Shown here piece after piece: positions 7,337-13,686 of a DNA stretch of 17,255 bases. This DNA comes from an uncultured Prevotella sp. (GTDB lineage Bacteria > Bacteroidota > Bacteroidia > Bacteroidales > Bacteroidaceae). The position numbers and the translations under genes were made by a program. Location of the stretch: the NCBI GenBank assembly GCA_937874345.1, contig CALNBT010000215.1:1-17255 (forward strand). The letters are read 5' to 3'. The notes under the pieces are model-generated. The model worked only from the letters and a program-made list of their open reading frames with translations. It was not told the DNA's origin and searched no databases. Numbering within the stretch: the first letter of the stretch is position 1; the number at the start of each line of letters is the position of its first letter.

Positions 7337-8230
7337 TTATTTCTTTCGCCACGACTTTTTCTGGAGATAGGTGCTGACGTTTTGGAAATCGGCATATCTT
7401 TCTGATGCATCAACGACGTGTCTGTCAGCAAATGCACCTTGAATTGTTTCAGTAATGGCTCTGCCTGTTTTATCATTATTGAGATAACAATAGATATGGG
7501 AGTAAGCATTAAGGTTGGGCAAGGCCTTGCTTATTAACGATGGCGAGTTTAGAATATATGTGTCGGCAAACCTCTCGACAAGAATCTCTGTTTCCCCATG
7601 TGCCAAAAGGGTTTTATAAGAAAGAAAATCGATGAAGTCGGTGAAAATACAGCACGAAGAGGCAATCACATTTGGATTCATATGAACAATTGAGATAGCT
7701 AATGGTAGCATGTGCCCACTATAGATATTACTTCTCAGTTCATAACCTCCATGTATGTTGGGAAAAGCAACAGCCTGACAGTCTCTATCATTGAAGCGAA
7801 AGCTAATCTGCTTGCAATACTTGTCGGCAATGGCGATATCTATGTTTCTTGAGGTAAAGTAGGCTATATCCTTGATACTTTTCAATTCTTTAATGGTTAC
7901 AAACTTGACAGATTCTTCCAGTCCAGTAAGAGAGAGTATATCGAATTTAGTTGGTGGCACAGCCGGTGCGACCTCGTCTATCTTGTCCAAAAGGAATGGC
8001 ATAATGTCTGTCTGATACAGTTGCTTGGCCAATTCAATTATACTTCCACCTTTATCTGTACCTTGGTCAAACCAAACATTATTATTCACATCTACGATAA
8101 ATGAGGGCACTTCTTCTTTGCGGAAGGGGGAGTGATACCAAAGGCGGTTGCCATTAGTTTTTACGGGTTCCATTCCTAACTTCATTAGGAATTTCTCTAG
8201 CTTGATACGCTTTGCTTGTTCAATATTCAT
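7337..8230 (-). CDS. Degenerate Toprim/primase-like protein (probably catalytically inactive)
   Basis: A 297-aa paralogue of the Toprim protein two genes upstream. The N-terminal part (residues 30-72: LWYHSPFRKEEVPSF, VWFDQGTDKGG) matches the DnaG CHC2-type region without its zinc cysteines, as is common for these Bacteroidales proteins. The Toprim motifs are altered. Where the neighbour has FEGFFDF with the general-base Glu, this protein has FTDFIDF (Thr197), and where the neighbour has DND, it has NND (Asn251-Asp253). Metal-dependent catalysis is therefore unlikely; a structural or regulatory subunit role is inferred. Last gene of the operon; its start overlaps the preceding HTH gene by 11 bp, and a terminator follows. 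Confidence 0.85.
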   Translation of the reverse strand: MNIEQAKRIKLEKFLMKLGMEPVKTNGNRLWYHSPFRKEEVPSFIVDVNNNVWFDQGTDKGGSIIELAKQLYQTDIMPFLLDKIDEVAPAVPPTKFDILSLTGLEESVKFVTIKELKSIKDIAYFTSRNIDIAIADKYCKQISFRFNDRDCQAVAFPNIHGGYELRSNIYSGHMLPLAISIVHMNPNVIASSCCIFTDFIDFLSYKTLLAHGETEILVERFADTYILNSPSLISKALPNLNAYSHIYCYLNNDKTGRAITETIQGAFADRHVVDASERYADFQNVSTYLQKKSWRKK

Positions 8231-8573
8231 CTGAAATATTATTTTGATTAGAGTTTGATGGCTTATTTATAGGAAAGGGTTCTGTACGGAGCTCATCCAA
8301 AATTTCTATAGGATGGGATTCAATCCATTTTTCCAAATCTTTACGTTTGATAAGTATGGTTTTACCATTGGGCTTGTGATAACGTATCTTTTTCCTGGCT
8401 GTAAGATGATAGATGGTTGATTGGGTATAACCTGTATAATCACTTACTTCCTTTATAGTCAAGTAGTGTTTTTTGAGAAAGAATTTATACTCCATCAGCT
8501 TGATTCTCTCCTTGATTTGCTGAAGTTCAATCTTGAGTTCATTCAGCGTTTTTTCTATTTCTATTTGATTCAT
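8220..8573 (-). CDS. Excisionase-family helix-turn-helix protein
   Basis: A 117-aa DNA-binding protein. Residues 1-33 are a probable coiled coil (NQIEIEKTLNELKIELQQIK and on). Residues 37-85 form one HTH_17/MerR-like winged HTH: YLTIKEVSDYTGYTQSTIYH, then the wing with KPNGKTILIKRKDLEKWI. The tail is polar. Its ATG overlaps the stop of the Toprim gene (ATGA), and its own end overlaps the next Toprim gene by 11 bp. In this operon it probably binds the element's own DNA, as origin or operator protein; the exact target is not visible. Confidence 0.85.
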   Translation of the reverse strand: MNQIEIEKTLNELKIELQQIKERIKLMEYKFFLKKHYLTIKEVSDYTGYTQSTIYHLTARKKIRYHKPNGKTILIKRKDLEKWIESHPIEILDELRTEPFPINKPSNSNQNNISDEY

Positions 8574-9466
8574 TTGCTGTGTTTTGATAAGTAGTCATTT
8601 ACATCGTTGTAGTCAAGATAGCGAAGAGACTGGTCACGAACCTCTCGATTGAGTGCGACTTTGAGTTTTTCGGAAGCTTTACGACCTGCTGCATCATTAT
8701 CCAGATAACAATGGATAATGTCGTAACCATTCAATACTTCCAGGGCTTTCATAACATTTGAAACGGAATTCAGAATGATGCAATCCATTGGGAGTGGCAT
8801 TGTCAACAGCTCATCGTGTTGCAACCGAGCGGTCTCGTAGGCTAAAAAATCAAAGAAGCCTTCAAAAACACAACACTCCATGGTTTGTTGACCGTTGGTC
8901 TGTAGGATAAGCGAAATATCTTTACCGCCGATACAGCGTTTGACATATTTGTTTCGAACTTCCATGCCACCACACATATTGAGAAAAGCAATTCCGTAAT
9001 AGCTCTTACCACTGGTCAAGGTGTAGTGAACCTCTTGACAATATTTCAAGGCTACCATTACATTTATATTTCTGCTATAGATGTAAGCGAGAAGATAGCA
9101 GTTGCTGATTGGCTTTACGCAATCAATCTTTGTATCATCTTTATGGGATATGTTTTGATGCGTAAAAGGCTGATAACTTTGTTGTGGACTTTGGTTTGTC
9201 TCACTATAGTTAGATAATGCAACGAGAACTTGGTGCATGGTCATATCAGGATTTAGCAGTTGAACCAAGTTAATGATGTTACCGCCACGTGCCAAAGCAA
9301 AGTCATACCAAAGATTGGTACTGCTGTTTACTTTGAACGATGGATTTTCTTCTTTATGCAGAGGTGATAGGAACCAATAGTTGCTTCCAATCTTCTTGTG
9401 GGATTGATAACCCAAATCGGTGAGGTATTCCACCAGACTGATATCTTTTATTTTATCTATTGTCAT
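8570..9466 (-). CDS. Toprim-domain primase-like protein
   Basis: A 298-aa protein of the kind found beside RepA-like helicases in Bacteroidales mobile elements. Residues 29-72 (YWFLSPLHKEENPSF, LWYDFALARGG) resemble the DnaG N-terminal region lacking zinc cysteines. The Toprim domain is intact by motif: CVFEGFFDF with Glu202, and HCYLDNDAAGR with Asp256 and Asp258. Primer synthesis or another metal-dependent nucleotidyl step at the element's origin is the family-based expectation. Coupled by ATGA to the downstream HTH gene; starts 72 bp after the helicase gene. A degenerate paralogue follows two genes on. Confidence 0.9.
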   Translation of the reverse strand: MTIDKIKDISLVEYLTDLGYQSHKKIGSNYWFLSPLHKEENPSFKVNSSTNLWYDFALARGGNIINLVQLLNPDMTMHQVLVALSNYSETNQSPQQSYQPFTHQNISHKDDTKIDCVKPISNCYLLAYIYSRNINVMVALKYCQEVHYTLTSGKSYYGIAFLNMCGGMEVRNKYVKRCIGGKDISLILQTNGQQTMECCVFEGFFDFLAYETARLQHDELLTMPLPMDCIILNSVSNVMKALEVLNGYDIIHCYLDNDAAGRKASEKLKVALNREVRDQSLRYLDYNDVNDYLSKHSK

Positions 9467-9538
9467 AATGCTATATTTTTTGAGCGATAGGTATAGTTTA
9501 CTATATATATACCCGATTAAACTTAAACCTTAAACTCG

Positions 9539-10669
9539 TTATTTACTTGTTTCATTTTTGATAATCTCAGGGTTGTAATGATAGCCTGCGTCATCTTTTG
9601 TAATAATGGATTTCTCTGATAGAAGCTTTAGTAATTCTTTCGTGGCATTAGTCCCTTTTTTATAGCCTTTTTTGGCATAGAACTCATTTAGGGCTTTTAC
9701 CATATCTACGTATTTTTCAGGAGTACGTTGACTGAATAGCTCATCCAAAACTTCTTTGTGAACATTCTCAGGCAATGACGTGAGGGGCATATCCTTTGGT
9801 TTACACACCGTAACATGATAGCCTTCTTCCAAAACAGGAAGTGCATTGCTATCGATGTGAAAGGCAAATGGATAGAACTCTTTGTCTCGCATGTGCATCG
9901 GACGAACTTCACTGATATCAGTGTTCTGCTTGTCCTTACTGACAATCAATACCGTTTCAGCCTTGTTTTCTAACTCTGTTCCAATATGCCCACGAGTATT
10001 GCTGTCATTCTTATTGAGGTGGAGTACGCAATGGATATGCAGGTCGTAATTGCTAGTCCAGGACATGAGCATAGTCATTACATCGGTTGCTTCCTTGGCA
10101 TTGTTGATGTCGTACATCAAATCCCTCAGTCCGTCTATGATAACCAATCCATAACCTGCGCTTTTTCTGAGTGCATAATCAATTAGACTTATACGAAGAC
10201 TGGGAGTGTATTCTCTCAGACCAACAAATGTGATATTCTCGGTATCTGTGTTGGTTGGCAGTCCAGCCAGTTTGAGGATTCGTTCATGGACATTTCGACA
10301 ATGATAACGGCTTTGCTCGGTATCGAAGTAGAAAATCTTTCGCTTTCCCGATGGCAAGCAGGCTCGATAATTCAATACGGTACCATTTATCAGTGCAGCT
10401 GCAACCATAGCCGACACGTTAAATGTCTTTTTACTTTTGGCCTTACCGGTCGAAGCACTGAAGTTACCAAAGGTGGCAATGGTGCAATCTCCAACCCAAA
10501 GAATCTGTGGCGGTTTCTCTAATTTCTCAGAGACTTTTATCATCCCTTTATTCAAGAAATGTTCCAACTGCGCATCGGAAAAATCGCTATTGAAAAGCAT
10601 CTGCATTTCTTGGATGTTGTTCTGCACCACCAGATTATCAGGTTTATTATTTGTTTTTCTCCTTGCCAT
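9539..10669 (-). CDS. RepA-like hexameric helicase ATPase
   Basis: A 376-aa RecA-fold ATPase of the RepA/DnaB-like type, expected to unwind DNA for replication of the excised element. The phosphate-binding loop is unusual: GNFSASTGKAKSKKTF, i.e. GKAKSKKT at 75-82, with Lys where the second Gly of GxxxxGKT should be. Other motifs are FYFDTEQS (Glu118 a likely catalytic base), the Walker B strand GLVIIDGLRD (Asp179), and HCVLHLNKND (His217), followed by RGHIGTELENKAE. I use the ATG at 10669 (MARRKTNN); the frame extends to a TTG at 10735, but that would overlap the 49-aa gene by 89 bp rather than 23 bp. Confidence 0.88.
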   Translation of the reverse strand: MARRKTNNKPDNLVVQNNIQEMQMLFNSDFSDAQLEHFLNKGMIKVSEKLEKPPQILWVGDCTIATFGNFSASTGKAKSKKTFNVSAMVAAALINGTVLNYRACLPSGKRKIFYFDTEQSRYHCRNVHERILKLAGLPTNTDTENITFVGLREYTPSLRISLIDYALRKSAGYGLVIIDGLRDLMYDINNAKEATDVMTMLMSWTSNYDLHIHCVLHLNKNDSNTRGHIGTELENKAETVLIVSKDKQNTDISEVRPMHMRDKEFYPFAFHIDSNALPVLEEGYHVTVCKPKDMPLTSLPENVHKEVLDELFSQRTPEKYVDMVKALNEFYAKKGYKKGTNATKELLKLLSEKSIITKDDAGYHYNPEIIKNETSK

Positions 10670-10796
10670 CTTTTTGTTTTGAATGTTTTTGAGTCGTCTT
10701 GCTGTTTGATGATACACGAATGGTTGATTTTTCAAGCAACTCTTTTAGTTGGTCATCCGTCAGCATATAGTCTTTACTCTTTTTGTTATACTTCAT
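10647..10796 (-). CDS. Small 49-aa basic protein in the replication operon
   Basis: The frame begins MKYNKKSKDYMLTDDQLKEL and ends in a lysine-rich tail (KQKDGKEKNK). Its ATG overlaps the stop of the 112-aa HTH gene as ATGA, and its end overlaps the chosen start of the helicase gene by 23 bp. That position, bridging two certain genes with translational-coupling overlaps, is the support for it being real. It could be a helicase accessory or a coupling device whose translation carries ribosomes to the helicase start. No family recognised. Confidence 0.6.
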   Translation of the reverse strand: MKYNKKSKDYMLTDDQLKELLEKSTIRVSSNSKTTQKHSKQKDGKEKNK

Positions 10797-11131
10797 TGGA
10801 TTGGCTTATTCTGAGTTATTACCGGACAGTGGTCTTGGCGCATCCATTCATCTAACTCTTTCTTGGCAAAGTACACCATCTTTCCTTGCGGCTTGTAATA
10901 TGGAATCTTAGATTTACAGGTGAGCTTATATAGTTGCGAAAGAGAAATGCCGATATAGTTGGCAGCCTCTTGAGAAGTAAGCGTATCTTTGGCTGCATAC
11001 AACATATTCTCAATCTTCAAGAGACGTTTATTGATTTCGCTGGCTTCAAGTGGGTTCAATTCACTAATAGCCATTTCTAATTCATCCATTCTCTTGCAGA
11101 GTATCTTTTGATTTATTCTTTGCTTCTCCAT
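10793..11131 (-). CDS. Excisionase-family helix-turn-helix protein, first gene of the replication operon
   Basis: A 112-aa protein with an N-terminal helical, probably coiled-coil half (1-48) and one HTH_17-type winged HTH at about 50-97: LTSQEAANYIGISLSQLYKL, then YKPQGKMVYFAKKELDEWM. It resembles the 117-aa HTH protein further down the operon in both layout and wing (YKPQGKMVYF against HKPNGKTILI), so the two are paralogues. It stands directly behind a clear promoter and a palindrome, so autoregulation is plausible. The ATG at 11131 is preceded by an A-rich AAATAAGGATCAAAA leader. Confidence 0.88.
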   Translation of the reverse strand: MEKQRINQKILCKRMDELEMAISELNPLEASEINKRLLKIENMLYAAKDTLTSQEAANYIGISLSQLYKLTCKSKIPYYKPQGKMVYFAKKELDEWMRQDHCPVITQNKPIQ

Positions 11132-11194
11132 TTTTGATCCTTATTTTATTTGACACTAGGTGTTTGTACCACCAATTTTGAATCGATTCGGCGG

Positions 11195-11202
11195 CAAAGT
11201 TA
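11195..11202 (-). promoter_or_regulatory. Bacteroidetes -7 promoter box of the replication operon
   Basis: The minus strand reads TAACTTTG followed by C, a perfect match to TAnnTTTG, 63 nt before the start of the first gene. No clear -33 TTTG is seen at the usual distance, which would fit dependence on a bound activator upstream. Confidence 0.65.
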
Positions 11203-11235
11203 CAGTCGTTGTTTCGAGTGCAGATAACAAGCAAC

Positions 11236-11267
11236 CATACCTCTTAAGATGTATGATGAGAAGTATG
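11236..11267. promoter_or_regulatory. Operator-like palindrome with a third half-site
   Basis: The plus strand reads CATACCTCTTAAGATGTATG (11236-11255), palindromic at 18 of 20 positions. A third half-site, AGAAGTATG (11259-11267), repeats AGATGTATG (11247-11255) at a 12-bp step. It lies in non-coding DNA just upstream of the -7 box at 11195-11202, the position of an activator or repressor site for the replication operon. Confidence 0.55.
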
Positions 11268-11290
11268 CTTTTTTGTTTTCGCTTGTTTGT

Positions 11291-12028
11291 CTATTCTTCT
11301 TTTACTTTCAGTTGTTTGATGAATTCTTCAAAGGGGAGATATTTAACTCCATGTGAACTTTTGAAGGAGGATAGTGCATTTTTCAGATTCTCACGAGTAA
11401 GTGATTTACCGGTAGATTTAGAACAAATCATTTGTTTGTCGGCAATCACTTTCTGCCAAGGATACACCAAATATTGTTCGTCTCTCAGATAATTCAAAAA
11501 ACAGGCTACCAAACCATTATGATTGGCGATTAGAGGTGTTTCCAAAGTACCAGCAAATAGGGCTTTAAATTCTTCTTGGCTTACTTTCTTTTTAAATAGA
11601 TCTTGCTTATTGGCAAAGTCTGTAATGAGTTCTATTTGTTGATCGGTGAAGTAACCCAATACTTGTGGCTTGGATGTGGAAGGAGAATTTTCAGGCTCTT
11701 GTGTGTTGAATCTATGAAGCATTAGTTCACAGTCTTCCTGCGTGAATTGATCTTTGGTAAAGTACTCTTTCACCAAATCCATACGCTCTGTCAACAGTTC
11801 ATAAATAGCAGTGATTTTTTTGATGTGTAATTGAGCTTCTGCTTCGCTTTCAATCTCAATGTAGGAATGTAGATTGGCGAAATCATTGGCAAAACGACGG
11901 TGGAGTTTGCCTTCTTGCAATACCTCTTGTTGATACACTTTGTAGGCTTCCTCAAGGAGCGCATACATTTCATTTTTCACTAGAGGTCTCTTTGTGTTCT
12001 TCTCTTGTTCATTACTAATTGTGAACAA
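11291..12028 (-). CDS. Hypothetical helical protein (245 aa), start uncertain
   Basis: No family recognised. The protein is largely helical with no signal or membrane segment. Residues ~15-110 look like a coiled-coil helical bundle; a Ser/Pro/Thr-rich linker (EPENSPSTSKP) leads to a C-terminal part with GLVACFLNYLRDEQYLVYPW and KSLTRENLKNALSSF, possibly a small DNA- or protein-binding domain. The open frame starts at a TTG (12028); the first in-frame ATG is at 11968. A better-placed ATG at 12065, with a good A-rich leader, is out of frame and stops after 16 codons. The gene may therefore be switched or broken at its start (see findings). A terminator-bearing leader precedes it; the replication operon follows. 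Confidence 0.7.
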   Translation of the reverse strand: MFTISNEQEKNTKRPLVKNEMYALLEEAYKVYQQEVLQEGKLHRRFANDFANLHSYIEIESEAEAQLHIKKITAIYELLTERMDLVKEYFTKDQFTQEDCELMLHRFNTQEPENSPSTSKPQVLGYFTDQQIELITDFANKQDLFKKKVSQEEFKALFAGTLETPLIANHNGLVACFLNYLRDEQYLVYPWQKVIADKQMICSKSTGKSLTRENLKNALSSFKSSHGVKYLPFEEFIKQLKVKEE

Positions 12029-12094
12029 AAAGAGAGAGACCGGATCGATTGTAGTTTCGGTTCATAACTTTTCTTTTTGTTAATAATTTCACAT

Positions 12095-12121
12095 AAAAAA
12101 ACCCAAGATGGAGTCTTTGGG
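12095..12121 (-). terminator. Intrinsic terminator or attenuator before the 245-aa gene
   Basis: On the minus strand CCCAAAGA (12121-12114) pairs with TCTTGGG (12108-12102) with one bulge, followed by seven T residues (12101-12095). It lies 121 bp after the membrane-protein gene and so can end that transcript, but it also lies between a promoter at 12194-12201 and the next gene. Confidence 0.7.
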
Positions 12122-12193
12122 GGATTTCAAGATGGGTTGTTACTGGGTTTCAAATTAGCTATGTCGCTAATAGGCTTACAGTAAATAATTTGC

Positions 12194-12201
12194 AAAGATA
12201 A
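12194..12201 (-). promoter_or_regulatory. Bacteroidetes -7 promoter box upstream of the terminator
   Basis: The minus strand reads TATCTTTG followed by C, a perfect TAnnTTTG. A TTGG lies about 17-20 nt upstream as a possible -33. Transcription from it would run about 90 nt to the terminator at 12121-12095, then into the 245-aa gene if it reads through. Confidence 0.55.
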
Positions 12202-12242
12202 TGCTTAACTATGCAACCAATCTACACTGCTACATAGAAATT

Positions 12243-12944
12243 TTATAATTTTGACTTTCTTGTATGATTTATATGGAATTTGTAATCTCCACATTCTGGT
12301 ATATCGATGTCAATAATACAATTACCTCTTTGACGAAGATTCCGGCGGATTGTCTCTATTTCTAGGTCTTTAAGTTCTATAGGGAAGCACACTTTTATGA
12401 ATGTGGCACACTTGTTTCCATTCCATCCAAGTCGTTTGCCTACATTCCATATCATGTGTCTCAAATCTAATGTAGATAGTCTTCCATCGGTAATAACAGG
12501 AAGCAATATATAGCCTTTGGTATTGTCCCACTTATCTATGTTTTGAATCAATTTTTCCATTTCGTTCTCTTGAATGTAGGGGCAAAGACTTATTCTCAGA
12601 TAGTCTCCTATGGCTTTTTTTGTTTCTTGAATGATTTCTTCTCGTTCTTTTTCCTTGGTCTTCAATATCTCTTGATAATTGAAAGCTTCATGAATAACTT
12701 TCTCAGCCACTGCTTCTTTTCTCTTATGATTCCTGATGGTATAGAGACAGAGAATAACTCCAATCATAAGAACGATGAGCGTACATTCGTTTCTGTATGA
12801 TGTGAACAGAATACTTGTTTTCTGATAATACCATTGAATAATATGATTGTCTCCAAAGAATAGAGGCAGGATGAGAATTACAAACACACTTACAATGTTT
12901 GTAAGGATGGTATAAAAGAATTTCTCTCTAAACTTATTAGTCAT
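12243..12944 (-). CDS. Two-TM membrane protein of unknown function (233 aa)
   Basis: No family recognised. Two hydrophobic segments (about 11-30 and 54-70) are followed by a charged, probably coiled-coil stretch (72-112, rich in Lys/Glu) and a soluble C-terminal domain of ~115 residues with two tryptophans in the WNVGKRLGWNG segment and a CFPIELKDLEIETI strand-helix. It has its own promoter, is flanked by non-coding DNA on both sides, and ends upstream of a terminator, so it is a single-gene unit. Position between the recombination and replication modules suggests accessory cargo; a sensor or exclusion/defence role would be a guess. Confidence 0.8.
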   Translation of the reverse strand: MTNKFREKFFYTILTNIVSVFVILILPLFFGDNHIIQWYYQKTSILFTSYRNECTLIVLMIGVILCLYTIRNHKRKEAVAEKVIHEAFNYQEILKTKEKEREEIIQETKKAIGDYLRISLCPYIQENEMEKLIQNIDKWDNTKGYILLPVITDGRLSTLDLRHMIWNVGKRLGWNGNKCATFIKVCFPIELKDLEIETIRRNLRQRGNCIIDIDIPECGDYKFHINHTRKSKL

Positions 12945-12976
12945 AAATACTTTGAATTATTATTTATTTTCGACTG

Positions 12977-12984
12977 CAAAGTTA
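12977..12984 (-). promoter_or_regulatory. Bacteroidetes -7 promoter box of the membrane-protein gene
   Basis: The minus strand reads TAACTTTG followed by C, a perfect TAnnTTTG, 32 nt before the ATG at 12944. The leader AATAATTCAAAGTA resembles those of the integrase and 132-aa HTH genes. The rest of the 240-bp gap (12945-13184) holds 7-nt inverted arms ATAGTTA/TAACTAT at 13007-13013 and 13036-13042, and nothing else I can support. Confidence 0.6.
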
Positions 12985-13184
12985 GAGAGAAAACTCTTAA
13001 TTAGTAATAGTTAGACTGACTGATACACAATATCTTAACTATCTTTACAAAACGCCAAAAGTGATATTTTGCTGTTGTTTTTATTTCTTTTATCTGATTG
13101 TTTTTTCACATGTTTGGCTCTTGTTTTCCATTGTCGGTAACGTGATAGACACAAATAGAAATTACTACTAAACACTTGTTAACA

Positions 13185-13583
13185 TTACTTCTTGCGTAAT
13201 AGCTTACTTCTATCAGTCGGTGTATTCTTTCCGGCACGTTTAGATAATGCTGCGTTCATTTCTTCGGGTGTCAATGGTACTTCAGTTGTTCGTCCGGATT
13301 CTGCCCACTTAATCAGCTCATCTTTAAAAAAGATATAGCTTTTACCTTTCTTCGTGGCTGGAATCGAGCGGTTCTGTAGGTGATAATACATTGTCCCTTT
13401 CTTCATCTTTAGAAATTCACAGGCTTCATCAATATTCATAGGAATGTGTTCTGAAGCACGAGATGGATTCTTCTTGATGTCTTCATACAGTCTGTTGAAA
13501 CTAAGCTCCAATCCTGAAATCTTATCCAATAATTGTGCTACTACTTTGGGCAAGTCATTAAATGTTATTTCTTCTGTTGTCAT
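13185..13583 (-). CDS. Excisionase-type helix-turn-helix protein (132 aa)
   Basis: A small DNA-binding protein with an N-terminal helical stretch (1-45) and one HTH_17-type winged HTH at about 50-95: MNIDEACEFLKMKKGTMYYH, then ATKKGKSYIFFKDELIKWA. The basic tail ends in KLLRKK. This family includes excisionases and regulators of Bacteroidales integrative elements. It follows the tyrosine recombinase gene by 103 bp and carries a promoter and operator matching those of the recombinase, so it is the best candidate for the element's directionality factor. It may also bind the perfect inverted repeat in its own promoter. Confidence 0.88.
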   Translation of the reverse strand: MTTEEITFNDLPKVVAQLLDKISGLELSFNRLYEDIKKNPSRASEHIPMNIDEACEFLKMKKGTMYYHLQNRSIPATKKGKSYIFFKDELIKWAESGRTTEVPLTPEEMNAALSKRAGKNTPTDRSKLLRKK

Positions 13584-13610
13584 ACTTATAATATTTTTGA
13601 ATTACTGGTG

Positions 13611-13641
13611 CAAAGGTCAGCTATGATTCAATGCTGACCTT
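13611..13641 (-). promoter_or_regulatory. Promoter/operator of the HTH gene with a 9-bp perfect inverted repeat
   Basis: The -7-like box is GACCTTTG followed by CACC (13618-13611 on the minus strand). It is overlapped by a perfect inverted repeat, AAGGTCAGC (13613-13621) and GCTGACCTT (13633-13641), centres 20 bp apart, i.e. two helical turns. The upstream arm sits where a -33 element would be. Confidence 0.6.
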
Positions 13642-13686
13642 CGATTACTCTAGTAAGTGAACCGTAAGCATCAGTAATTAGGGTCA

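Noticed and set aside
7252..7509. An 85-aa minus-strand frame over the end of the second Toprim gene
   Set aside because: It overlaps the certain Toprim frame and runs through the terminator; no support.
10670..10735. Longer helicase start at TTG 10735
   Set aside because: It needs a TTG and overlaps the 49-aa gene by 89 bp, while an ATG at 10669 gives a natural start.
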